A DNA stretch of 64,000 nucleotides from Novipirellula caenicola (GTDB taxonomy: Bacteria; Planctomycetota; Planctomycetia; Pirellulales; Pirellulaceae), in NCBI RefSeq assembly GCF_039545035.1, contig NZ_BAABRO010000013.1, positions 62,001-126,000 on the forward strand. Reading direction: 5' to 3'. Made by a program: the position numbers and the translations under genes. Under the pieces are notes generated by a model that ran no database searches, was not told the origin of the DNA, and saw only the letters and a program-made list of their open reading frames with translations. This document shows, piece after piece, positions 25,339-33,284 of this stretch (the stretch's first letter is position 1; every line of letters begins with the position of its first letter).

Positions 25339-26013
25339 ATGATGACACCAACACTCGCCAACCCACCGCTGAATTTCACATCGGGGCTGCCGTCGATCGA
25401 AGGCATCGATGTCTATGGACATTGCAAACGAATCATGGATGTTGCCATTTCGACCGTAGCGATCCTGTTGTGCATTCCGCTAATCGCGCTGGTAGCCATC
25501 GCGATTAAATGCGAAGACGGTGGATCGGTGTTCTATTGGTCGCCACGCGTAGGCCGCGGAGGCCGCCGTTTTGAGTGTCTAAAATTTCGCTCGATGGTAG
25601 TCGATGCGGACAAACAAAAAGCGGCGATGCGATTGATGAACCAACACGCCGACGATCGCACGTTCAAATTGCGGCACGATCCCCGCATCACCAAGGTGGG
25701 GCGTTGGATCCGTCGCTACAGTATCGATGAACTGCCTCAATTTTATAACGTGCTGCGTGGTGACATGAGCGTCGTGGGACCTCGCCCGGCGCTGCTCGAG
25801 GAAGTCCTGCGTTATAACGTCCAGGACTACGGTCGCTGTGACGTCCTGCCCGGTTTGACCTGCATTTGGCAAGTGTCCGGCCGCGGTGACATTCCATTTG
25901 CCGAGCAACTCATCATGGACCTGGACTACATTCAGAACCGCAGTTTTCTGACCGACGTGAAACTGATCGTCAAAACCATCCCTGTGGTGTTGAGCGGCAA
26001 AGGCGCTTATTGA
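25339..26013 (+). CDS. polyprenyl glycosylphosphotransferase (WcaJ/WbaP-type catalytic domain)
   Basis: This 224-residue protein is a short-form bacterial sugar transferase that moves a sugar-phosphate from a UDP-sugar to undecaprenyl phosphate, starting the repeat unit. Motifs: KRIMDVAIS before a membrane hairpin (VAILLCIPLIALVAIAI), then KFRSM, RRYSIDELPQFYNVLRGDMSVVGPRP, YGRCDVLPGLTCIWQVSGRG. These are the classical catalytic signatures. The N-terminal membrane domain of full-length WcaJ is absent, as in PglC-like forms. The start is uncertain: ATG 25339 or the next ATG 25342, with a GTG at 25324 as alternative. Confidence 0.92.
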   Translation: MMTPTLANPPLNFTSGLPSIEGIDVYGHCKRIMDVAISTVAILLCIPLIALVAIAIKCEDGGSVFYWSPRVGRGGRRFECLKFRSMVVDADKQKAAMRLMNQHADDRTFKLRHDPRITKVGRWIRRYSIDELPQFYNVLRGDMSVVGPRPALLEEVLRYNVQDYGRCDVLPGLTCIWQVSGRGDIPFAEQLIMDLDYIQNRSFLTDVKLIVKTIPVVLSGKGAY

Positions 26014-26073
26014 ACTCAGTGTACTGAACGCAATTCCCTCTGCTTTACCCCACCCCACACAAGGTTAATTCGG

Positions 26074-27063
26074 TTGTTCTCTGACATCGGCGTCGTTGCG
26101 ATTGGACGAAACGAAGGTTCCCGGCTCGAAGCATGTCTGCGATCGGCACTGCGGGATTCGCCGCACGTCGTCTATGTCGATTCGGGCTCGGATGACAACA
26201 GCGTCGACGTTGCGACCCGGCTTGGTGCGGATGTGGTGCACTTGGATACGAACCGGCCCTTCTCAGCCGCTCGCGGACGCAATGCAGGGTTCGAGCGTCT
26301 GATTAAAAACGCTCCCGAATTGAAATTCGTCCAATTCGTCGATGGAGACTGCGAGATCGCCGCGGGATGGATCGAAGCCGGGCGTCAAACGCTGAGCGAA
26401 CATCCTGAACTTGCTGCGGTTTGCGGACGCCGCCGGGAACGTTATCCCGACGCCAGCGTGTTCAATCTGCTGTGCGATATTGAGTGGAACACCCCGATCG
26501 GCGAAACGCGAGCTTGTGGCGGAGACGCCATGTTCCGCTGTGACGTCTTGCAATCGGTCGATGGTTACAACGAACATGTGATCGCCGCCGAAGACGACGA
26601 AGTCTGTGTACGCATTCGACAACAGGGTTGGAAACTACGTCGCATCGACCACGAAATGACGCTGCATGATGCGGACATGCACCGATTGTCCCAGTGGTGG
26701 AGGCGTTCGATCCGCTGTGGGCATGGTTTTGCTCAGGGCTTTGCGATGCATGGTCGTCCACCGGAACGCCATTTTGCCAAACCGTTCCGCAGCGTCTTGG
26801 TGTGGGGCGGTGTGTTACCGTTGATCGCGATCGTGTTGAGCTGGCCCACCCGTTTTCTAAGCCTCGGCGTGTTGTTGTTGGCCTATGCAGTGCTTTGGGC
26901 CAAAGTAACACGAACGTGCCGGCGCCGAGGATTGCCCGCGTCATCGTCGATGATCTACGCGACTAGTTGTGTCGGCGGCAAAATCCCCGAATTCATCGGC
27001 GCATGCAAATATGGATGGAGACGGTTGACCCGATCTGCAACCCAAATTATCGAATATAAATAG
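26074..27063 (+). CDS. family 2 glycosyltransferase with C-terminal membrane segments
   Basis: This 329-residue protein has VVAIGRNEGSRLEACLRS, VYVDSGSDDNSVDVA, FVDGDCEI (DxD) and IAAEDDEVCVRIRQQGWKL (catalytic ED), all typical of GT2. Two hydrophobic segments lie at about 248-285. No ATG precedes the conserved N-terminus; a TTG at 26074 is the best start in view. It follows the sugar-phosphate transferase by 60 bases and belongs to the same locus. The sugar it uses is unknown. Confidence 0.85.
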   Translation: MFSDIGVVAIGRNEGSRLEACLRSALRDSPHVVYVDSGSDDNSVDVATRLGADVVHLDTNRPFSAARGRNAGFERLIKNAPELKFVQFVDGDCEIAAGWIEAGRQTLSEHPELAAVCGRRRERYPDASVFNLLCDIEWNTPIGETRACGGDAMFRCDVLQSVDGYNEHVIAAEDDEVCVRIRQQGWKLRRIDHEMTLHDADMHRLSQWWRRSIRCGHGFAQGFAMHGRPPERHFAKPFRSVLVWGGVLPLIAIVLSWPTRFLSLGVLLLAYAVLWAKVTRTCRRRGLPASSSMIYATSCVGGKIPEFIGACKYGWRRLTRSATQIIEYK

Positions 27064-27158
27064 GGGACACCACGTGAATCGTCCGTCGCCTTTCATGTCG
27101 ATCGGCCGCGTTTCCACGGGTTGCCTAACACCTTGCCCAAACCATCCACCTGATCTTG

Positions 27159-29462
27159 ATGAGCTCAACGCCCTCCTTTGATTCGAATGTTCGCCTCGCG
27201 GCTCCGTTAAAAGTGGGGCTCGTCGGTGCTGGCTATATCACTCAGTGGCATGCCGCCGCGATCAAGCAGCACCCGGATGCCCAGCTCGTTGCGATTGCCG
27301 ACGTCAACGTATCCGCAGCAAAGCAAGCGGCCGAATCGTTTGGCATCGCGAATCATTTTGCTTCGGTCGATGCGATGCTTGACGCTGGTGGATTGGATGT
27401 GGTCCACGTGCTTGTGCCACCCGACGTCCACGCTGCGGTAGCGAGTCAGTGTATCGCCGCCGGGGTGAACGTTTTCCTCGAGAAACCGATGGCGACGTCA
27501 TCGCTCGAGTGCGGCGAGGTGATCGCGATGGCTGAACGTCATGGCGTTCGACTCGGTGTCAATCATAACTTTCTCTTTTCACCGGTTTACGAAGATCTGC
27601 GGCGATGTGTCGAGAGCGGCAAAGTGGGACGAATCGATGCGATCGACATCGCGTGGAACAAACCGTTGCCTCAACTTAGTAGCGGCCCTTATTCGATCTG
27701 GATGCTGCGTGAATCCGCCAACCTGTTGCTGGAACTGGGGCCTCACATCGTCAGCCCCGTACTGGATTTAGCATCGTTTCCGGAGCAGGTCACGGGGATT
27801 GCGACGCATCCGATTGCGTTGCCGCATGGGCGAACCATGATGCGTAATTGGGCCTTTAGCATGACGGCGGGCCGAATCGCGGTACAGACGCGGCTTTCAC
27901 TCGGCAGCGGAATGTCCGAGTTTTCGATTCACGTCCGTGGCAGCCATGGCAGCGCGACCGCCGACATCGAAGACAACACGTTCACGCTTCACCGGGCGAC
28001 GCGGTATTCCATCGATTTCGATCGCTACCATCGTCTGAAACGGACAAGCCGTGATCTGCATCGGCAAGCGAAATCAGGACTGCGCCGCTACATCGGCAGC
28101 AAACTGGGGCTCGCTAAACACGGCAATCCCTATGGCGAGAGTATCGCCAACGCGATTGCCGATTTCTATCAATCGTTGTTGTCAGGCACCCCGGTGTCCG
28201 ATCGCTTGTCGGGGGCCTGGGGACAATCCGCGATTGCATTGTGCGAACAACTTGATCGCTGCGTCATAACCCCAGAACCGGACAAGGACGGCGACCACAA
28301 TTTGGACCTTGCGGCAGGATCGAGAAGCGAGCCGGCGAAGCCAGATCGGTCGTCGAATCGGAACGACCGCGTCACGACAAACAGTGGCACGACAAACAGT
28401 GGCACGACAGATAGTGGCACGACAGATAGTGGCACGATGAACGGAGCGGTACAGCGCAGCGGTAAACCATGTTTGGTATTTGGCGGAAGCGGCTTTATCG
28501 GCCAAGCACTGGTTAGGCGGTTAACCGAACAAGGCCGATCGGTTCGCTGTTGTGTTCGCCGCCCCGATGACGTCCCCGATTCGCTACGTCATCCGTTGGT
28601 CGAACTGGTTCGCGGCGACATGACGAACGTGGATGATGTGACGAAGGTGCTGCCGGGCGTGGAGGGCGTCTTCCATTTGGCTCGCGGGGTGGGCAAAACT
28701 TGGCAGGATTACTTGACGCTAGACATCCATCCGACCCAGCAGCTCGCCAAACAATGTGCACGTGGTGGCGTCGGCCGTTTGGTCTACACCAGTTCGATCG
28801 ATGCCTATTACGCCGGCGCTCAAGCAGGCACGATCACCGAATCGACGCCGCTGGATCCGCGAATCGAAGCACGCAACTTGTACGCGAGATCCAAGGCCGT
28901 CATCGAAGACGATCTCAACCAACGGCATCGCGATGAGGGTCTTGATGTCGTGATCACGCGACCGGGGATCGTGATTGGCAGAGGAGGATCCCCGTTTCAC
29001 TGGGGCATCGGGATGTGGACCGGAGAAAGCTTTTGCCAAATCTGGGGCGATGGCAACCACAAACTACCGCTTGTCCTCGTCGACGATGTGGCCGACGGAT
29101 TGATCGCTGCGATGGATCAACCGGGGATCCAAGGCGAGTCCTTTAACTTCGTCGCCGATCCGGTGTTGACGGCTAGAGAATACCTCGACGAATTGCAGCG
29201 GGTTTCCAACATCTGCATCGACATGAAACCGACGCGGATCTGGCACTTTTATCTGAACGATTTGGCCAAATGGATGGTCAAAACAGCAGTCCGTCATCCC
29301 GAACGCCGTAAACCGAGTTACCACGATTGGGAATCAAGAACGCAAAAGGCCACGTTCGATTGCAGCCGCAGCAAACAGATCCTTCGCTGGCAACCGCAAA
29401 GTGATCGTCAAAGCATGATCCGCCGTGGAATCGAAGACGCCATCGAAGTATCGATGGCGTGA
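27159..29462 (+). CDS. fused Gfo/Idh/MocA oxidoreductase and SDR-type epimerase
   Basis: This 767-residue protein joins two nucleotide-sugar enzymes. Residues 16-375 are a Gfo/Idh/MocA oxidoreductase: KVGLVGAGYITQWHAAA for NAD(P), the EKP motif in FLEKPMATS at about 107-110, and NHNFLFSP. Residues 440-767 are an extended SDR: CLVFGGSGFIGQALVRRL, SSIDAYY and the catalytic YARSK near 573. Between them is a hydrophilic linker with four near-identical TTNSG/TTDSG repeats. It probably makes or modifies a sugar for the polysaccharide. I am sure of both domains; the substrate is unknown. The start ATG is at 27159; a TTG codon at 27156 sits just before it. Confidence 0.88.
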   Translation: MSSTPSFDSNVRLAAPLKVGLVGAGYITQWHAAAIKQHPDAQLVAIADVNVSAAKQAAESFGIANHFASVDAMLDAGGLDVVHVLVPPDVHAAVASQCIAAGVNVFLEKPMATSSLECGEVIAMAERHGVRLGVNHNFLFSPVYEDLRRCVESGKVGRIDAIDIAWNKPLPQLSSGPYSIWMLRESANLLLELGPHIVSPVLDLASFPEQVTGIATHPIALPHGRTMMRNWAFSMTAGRIAVQTRLSLGSGMSEFSIHVRGSHGSATADIEDNTFTLHRATRYSIDFDRYHRLKRTSRDLHRQAKSGLRRYIGSKLGLAKHGNPYGESIANAIADFYQSLLSGTPVSDRLSGAWGQSAIALCEQLDRCVITPEPDKDGDHNLDLAAGSRSEPAKPDRSSNRNDRVTTNSGTTNSGTTDSGTTDSGTMNGAVQRSGKPCLVFGGSGFIGQALVRRLTEQGRSVRCCVRRPDDVPDSLRHPLVELVRGDMTNVDDVTKVLPGVEGVFHLARGVGKTWQDYLTLDIHPTQQLAKQCARGGVGRLVYTSSIDAYYAGAQAGTITESTPLDPRIEARNLYARSKAVIEDDLNQRHRDEGLDVVITRPGIVIGRGGSPFHWGIGMWTGESFCQIWGDGNHKLPLVLVDDVADGLIAAMDQPGIQGESFNFVADPVLTAREYLDELQRVSNICIDMKPTRIWHFYLNDLAKWMVKTAVRHPERRKPSYHDWESRTQKATFDCSRSKQILRWQPQSDRQSMIRRGIEDAIEVSMA
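28373..28432 (+). repeat. in-frame 15-bp repeats in fusion linker
   Basis: Four 15-bp units, two CACGACAAACAGTGG and two CACGACAGATAGTGG, lie in tandem and encode the linker of the fusion protein. Two identical pairs suggest recent slippage or duplication. A multiple of three keeps the frame. Confidence 0.9.
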
Positions 29463-29491
29463 TCCGAATCCGACGAGACTCGCTCGGACGC

Positions 29492-30343
29492 TTAGCGCCA
29501 AAGCGGCAGTGCGGGCAGGGTTGCAACGCCAGTGCTGGCCGGCGGCAATGCTCCGCTGTAGCCTTGGTTGGGCGTTGGATAGAGCTCGGTGCTTCGCAAT
29601 CCCGCTTGGCTGGTGGAGCGTCGTGGTGGATCGCTTGTCATGCGTCCAAGTGACGAAGCAGCGATGCGTGGCGGCGCGTACACCGTGGTCGCCTGGGCAA
29701 TTTGAGTTGGTGGCGATGAGAAGGCTTCCACTCGAGTGTTTGAATCGAGCGGACGCAAACGCGATGCAATCGCCTGTTCGCTTGCCGATGGCGGAGCCTG
29801 TTGCGGTGCAACGCGACCGACCGCTTCGTAGTCGACCTTTTGTTCGCGTTCCATTCGCACCAGTCGCTGAGGCACGTTTACGGTGCGGGTCTCGGCAACC
29901 CATTCGGTACGCGTGTTGGTGCGGTGGACGACTTCGTTGCGACTTTCCCAACGCGTTTGCGGTACATGGTGGTAGGCTAACGTCGGTTGGCGGAACGGAT
30001 TCCAACGCCCTTCCAAACGCGGCTGCCACTCGTAATGAATCACGGGCGTGTACACGGTTCGCGATTCGGGTTTCGTTTCGGTCACGGTTTGAGGACGGTA
30101 GACCGTCTGCTCACGCTGCTCCGTCTTGGTTTCCACCACGGGGCGCTCGATCGTCTTGGTGACCTGGCGATACACAATGCCTGTCTGAGGATCGGTGTAG
30201 TAGCCTGGAGACGATTGTGCTGGCGTCGTAGACTGAGCCTGCACGGTCGAATTGGGGGCACAACTGAAAACTGCGATCGTCGAAAGCGCTGCACAAAGGT
30301 GTGCAACCGGTTGGACGAACCGCGAGCAAGCTCGCGACTTCAT
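29492..30343 (-). CDS. secreted protein of unknown function with YRP/TxT motifs
   Basis: This 283-residue protein has a signal peptide with a Cys (LCAALSTIAVFSCAPNSTVQAQ), which could be a lipoprotein signal or a Sec cleavage at AQA. The mature part repeats motifs such as TKTIERPVVETKTEQREQTVYRPQT and TNTRTEWVAETRTVNVPQR, a pattern seen in several planctomycete exported proteins. The ATG at 30343 has a perfect GGAGG Shine-Dalgarno, better than the longer frame to 30487. The C-terminus is Ser/Pro-rich. No function can be given. Confidence 0.7.
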   Translation of the reverse strand: MKSRACSRFVQPVAHLCAALSTIAVFSCAPNSTVQAQSTTPAQSSPGYYTDPQTGIVYRQVTKTIERPVVETKTEQREQTVYRPQTVTETKPESRTVYTPVIHYEWQPRLEGRWNPFRQPTLAYHHVPQTRWESRNEVVHRTNTRTEWVAETRTVNVPQRLVRMEREQKVDYEAVGRVAPQQAPPSASEQAIASRLRPLDSNTRVEAFSSPPTQIAQATTVYAPPRIAASSLGRMTSDPPRRSTSQAGLRSTELYPTPNQGYSGALPPASTGVATLPALPLWR

Positions 30344-30492
30344 GGCAATCCTCCACCGAATTCGGAAACTAGAAAAGAACGAAATTTCGTTAACCAACCT
30401 GAGGCAGCAATGAGCTGATTCCGTGCGTCCATGCACCAGGTCTGCTTGCCTTAGTTTCGGAAACTCAAAGCACCATTGCTGAGCCAAATCAA

Positions 30493-30756
30493 ATGATTGA
30501 TCAAAATTTACTTGCCATGCTTCGCTGCGTCCTCAGCGGCGAGTCGTTACAGCCTGCGGAGCCAGCTTTCGTCGAAAAAATCAACGAATTAATCAAGCGT
30601 GGCGAACTGCGTGACCGCCAAGATCAAAGGATCCAAGAGGGGATCGAGACTGGCCTGATCTGCGAATCAGGCGGTTTGATGTACCCCGTTCGCGATGGGA
30701 TCGTGTGCATGGTCGCTGAGGAAGCGATCGTGTTGCCAGCAAAAAAAGAAAGCTAG
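30493..30756 (+). CDS. Trm112/UPF0434-like small protein
   Basis: This 87-residue protein ends with GLMYPVRDGIVCMVAEEAIVL, which matches the end of the Trm112p/YcaR family (LAFPLRDGIPVLL in YcaR). Trm112 proteins are small zinc-binding partners of methyltransferases. Here the usual CPxC pair at the N-terminus is replaced (LRCVLSGES), so only some Cys remain and zinc binding may be lost. A central insertion (about 24-48) makes it longer than YcaR. It converges with the next small gene. Confidence 0.75.
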   Translation: MIDQNLLAMLRCVLSGESLQPAEPAFVEKINELIKRGELRDRQDQRIQEGIETGLICESGGLMYPVRDGIVCMVAEEAIVLPAKKES

Positions 30757-30856
30757 CAAGAAAAAACCCCAGCCGAAAAACCAACTCGCAGCGAAGCGTT
30801 CGGGTTTACGAACGGGGGGCTGCGTCATGGCAATCAGATCGCCCCCCTCCGGTTTG

Positions 30857-30903
30857 AAAAAACAGCAGCGGCCCCAAAATTGAGCCTGCTGAGCAATGGG
30901 GCC
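30857..30903 (-). terminator. terminator of the 30907-31143 gene
   Basis: On the minus strand GGCCCCA and TGGGGCC pair around a 20-base loop, followed a few bases later by TTTTTT. It begins directly after the stop of the small gene at 30907. Confidence 0.7.
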
Positions 30904-30906
30904 AGC

Positions 30907-31143
30907 TCACCAATCGGGGCTGTCGTCGCCACGAGGGTCGCTGCACCATTTTGCCAACGCGGCCACGGTCGCATCACGTTCACTGGCACTGGTCCATAGC
31001 GAATCGTCGACATCCAGGCGGACTTCGTAGTCCCCTTCGTGCATGCAATCCGGCTCGCCACAAAAGTGTGGAATCTCACTGACCCAAACGATTCGGTAAA
31101 GCGGGACGTGTTTGTCGTCAACTTTGATAATTGGTGATTCCAT
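30907..31143 (-). CDS. small hypothetical protein with C/H pairs
   Basis: This 78-residue protein reads MESPIIKVDDKHVPLYRIVW and then PHFCGEPDCMHEGDY, where two Cys and two His in a short span could bind metal. The C-terminus is WCSDPRGDDSPDW. The ATG at 31143 is chosen; an upstream frame to 31218 has no better start. A terminator follows. The family is unknown to me. Confidence 0.6.
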   Translation of the reverse strand: MESPIIKVDDKHVPLYRIVWVSEIPHFCGEPDCMHEGDYEVRLDVDDSLWTSASERDATVAALAKWCSDPRGDDSPDW

Positions 31144-31281
31144 CGTTCTAAAGACTTCTGGCGAGGTGAAAGTGAATCCCGGGCGGCGATTCAGGGCTGT
31201 TTGCCGCCCGGCGGTCAAAAGTGAATCAAAGATCGCCGATATTGTAAAGCGAGCGACGACCTTCGCTTGCCAATCCGAATT

Positions 31282-32091
31282 TTAATCCGCAGCGAGTTCG
31301 CGACTTCGTCGTGCTGACGCTGCCACTGCATCGATCAGTGCCCCTCTTATTCCATTTTGCTCCAGGACTTGGACCGCGGCAATCGTTGTCCCCGCAGGAC
31401 TGGTGACCGCATCCTTCAGTTCGCCCGGATGACGCTGGGTATCGGCAATCATCTGCGCGGTTCCCAATACCGTTTGGGTCGCCAATTTCATCGCCAACGG
31501 GCGTGGCAACCCCGCCAGCACCCCGCCATCGGCCAAGGCTTCGATGATCAAACAGACATAGGCCGGGCCTGAACCACTCAATCCAGTGACCCCGTCCATT
31601 TGCGATTCAAGCACCGGAATCGCCAATCCCACGCTCGAAAACAGCGTGGTGATCCATTGGTTGTCCTGATCGGTAACGTCGTCGGCGCCGCAAAACGCGC
31701 TGACGCCCTGGCCAACCAGGCAGGGAGTGTTTGGCATCACGCGAACGACTCGTTGGTGCCCGATCCAACCACATAGCGATTTGAGCATCACGCCGGCCGC
31801 GACGGAAATCACCAGTTTTCCCTCCCAAAACGCTTCGGATTGCTGGGCAACCTTGCCGATCACCTTGGGTTTGACGGCCAACAGCACCGTGTCCGCAGTG
31901 CGGACCGCCTCGGTCAGATCGGGACAAACCGAGACATTGGGCCGGTTTTCGCCCCACCATTGGCGGCTGGCCACATTGTGGTCGACAATCACCACATCGG
32001 CATCGTGGATCACTTGCTTGTCGAGCATTCCACACACGAGCGCTCGTCCCATTTGGCCGCCACCGACGACAGCTAAACGTTGTTTTTGCAT
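31282..32091 (-). CDS. proC: pyrroline-5-carboxylate reductase
   Basis: ProC makes L-proline from pyrroline-5-carboxylate with NAD(P)H in the cytoplasm. The 269-residue length is normal. Motifs: AVVGGGQMGRALVCGML (dinucleotide binding), LLAVKPKVIGKV, RVMPNTPCLVGQGVSAFC and the signature GLSGSGPAYVCLIIEALADGGVLAGLPR plus LKDAVTSPAGTTIAAVQVLE. It is divergent from argB across 154 bases, so both promoters lie between 32092 and 32245. Confidence is high because all family signatures are intact. Confidence 0.96.
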   Translation of the reverse strand: MQKQRLAVVGGGQMGRALVCGMLDKQVIHDADVVIVDHNVASRQWWGENRPNVSVCPDLTEAVRTADTVLLAVKPKVIGKVAQQSEAFWEGKLVISVAAGVMLKSLCGWIGHQRVVRVMPNTPCLVGQGVSAFCGADDVTDQDNQWITTLFSSVGLAIPVLESQMDGVTGLSGSGPAYVCLIIEALADGGVLAGLPRPLAMKLATQTVLGTAQMIADTQRHPGELKDAVTSPAGTTIAAVQVLEQNGIRGALIDAVAASARRSRELAAD

Positions 32092-32245
32092 TATTTTCCT
32101 TAACTAGACCCACTGTTTTGCTGTTTGCTGGCCATCTCAATTGACCCTCTGGGTGGCCGCATCTAAATTGATCGGTTTTTCCGTCTGCGGAAAGGCCACC
32201 AAAATCAGTCCAAATTCAAATCCAACAGACAAGAAGCGAGCGGAA

Positions 32246-33154
32246 GTGCCTGATTCGATCAAAAACGTCGACCACATTGGCGACTTTACCTTGGAAGAAG
32301 CGATCTCCAAAGCGAACACCCTGATCGAAGCGATGGGATGGATTCGTCAATTCCGTGGCAAAACCACGGTCATCAAGCTTGGCGGCAGCATTCTGGACGA
32401 TCCTCAAGAATTGATGCACATCCTGTTGGACGTGATTTTCATGGAATCGGTCGGGATGAAACCGGTGTTGGTGCACGGCGGGGGCAAGGCGATCAATCGC
32501 GAATTGGCCGAATCCGGCATCGCCCCCAACTTCGTTCGCGGCCGACGGGTCACCGATTTGCCCACATTGGCGGCGGTCGAAAAGGTGTTGGCCGGAGAGC
32601 TAAACGTCTTCCTGACTCAAGAAATCGAGCGACTCGGCGGACGAGCGATGAATTTGTCGTTCCAGACCACCAACGTGCTGTTTGGACAAAAATTGGTGGA
32701 TCGGCCCGATGAAGACTTGGGATTTGTCGGCGAAGTCACCCGTGTCGATCGCAATGTGATCGAAGGTTTGTCGTACACGGACCAAGTCCCGGTGATTCCA
32801 TCGATGTGCGAAGGGGACGACGGGCAGCACTACAATGTCAACGCGGATACCGCAGCGATGGCCGTCGCCCAGGCGCTCGGAGCCGACAAACTTGTCTTCC
32901 TGTCCGACGTCAACGGCGTCCGCCGTGACAAAGATGATCCGGATACCATTATCCATTCGCTGTCGTCCGCCGAGGCTCGAGAATTGATCAGCAGCGGTGT
33001 CATCAATTCGGGAATGATTCCGAAAGTCGAAGCCTGCTTGGAAACGCTCGGACGTGGCGTCAAGAAAGTGCACATCATTGATGGTAGACTGCGTCATTCG
33101 TTGCTGCTCGAAATCTTCACGACAAAAGGCGTAGGAACCGAAATACATCCATAA
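32246..33154 (+). CDS. argB: acetylglutamate kinase
   Basis: ArgB phosphorylates N-acetylglutamate in arginine biosynthesis. Starting from GTG 32246 the protein has 302 residues. Motifs: VIKLGGSIL (phosphate binding), [54 protein letters not shown] and [26 protein letters not shown]. The frame is open to 32141, but those residues do not resemble ArgB and start with TTG. A terminator-like hairpin follows the gene. The pseudo-ArgD and argF genes follow in the same direction. Confidence 0.95.
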   Translation: MPDSIKNVDHIGDFTLEEAISKANTLIEAMGWIRQFRGKTTVIKLGGSILDDPQELMHILLDVIFMESVGMKPVLVHGGGKAINRELAESGIAPNFVRGRRVTDLPTLAAVEKVLAGELNVFLTQEIERLGGRAMNLSFQTTNVLFGQKLVDRPDEDLGFVGEVTRVDRNVIEGLSYTDQVPVIPSMCEGDDGQHYNVNADTAAMAVAQALGADKLVFLSDVNGVRRDKDDPDTIIHSLSSAEARELISSGVINSGMIPKVEACLETLGRGVKKVHIIDGRLRHSLLLEIFTTKGVGTEIHP

Positions 33155-33216
33155 GGACTAGGTCGCGACAACATAAACCGATCTTTTCCTCGCACTTTTC
33201 AACCCCAGCAGACGGA

Positions 33217-33256
33217 AACCCGCCCACGAAACGGGGCGGGTTGGCCGTCGTTTTTT
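33217..33256 (+). terminator. rho-independent terminator after argB
   Basis: AACCCGCCC and GGGCGGGTT form a perfect 9-bp GC-rich stem around an 8-base loop. A TTTTTT tract is 8 bases further on, so this is a plausible though not textbook terminator. If active it separates argB from the downstream genes. Confidence 0.65.
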
Positions 33257-33284
33257 GTTTTCCACGTCACTTCAAAGCATCCTC

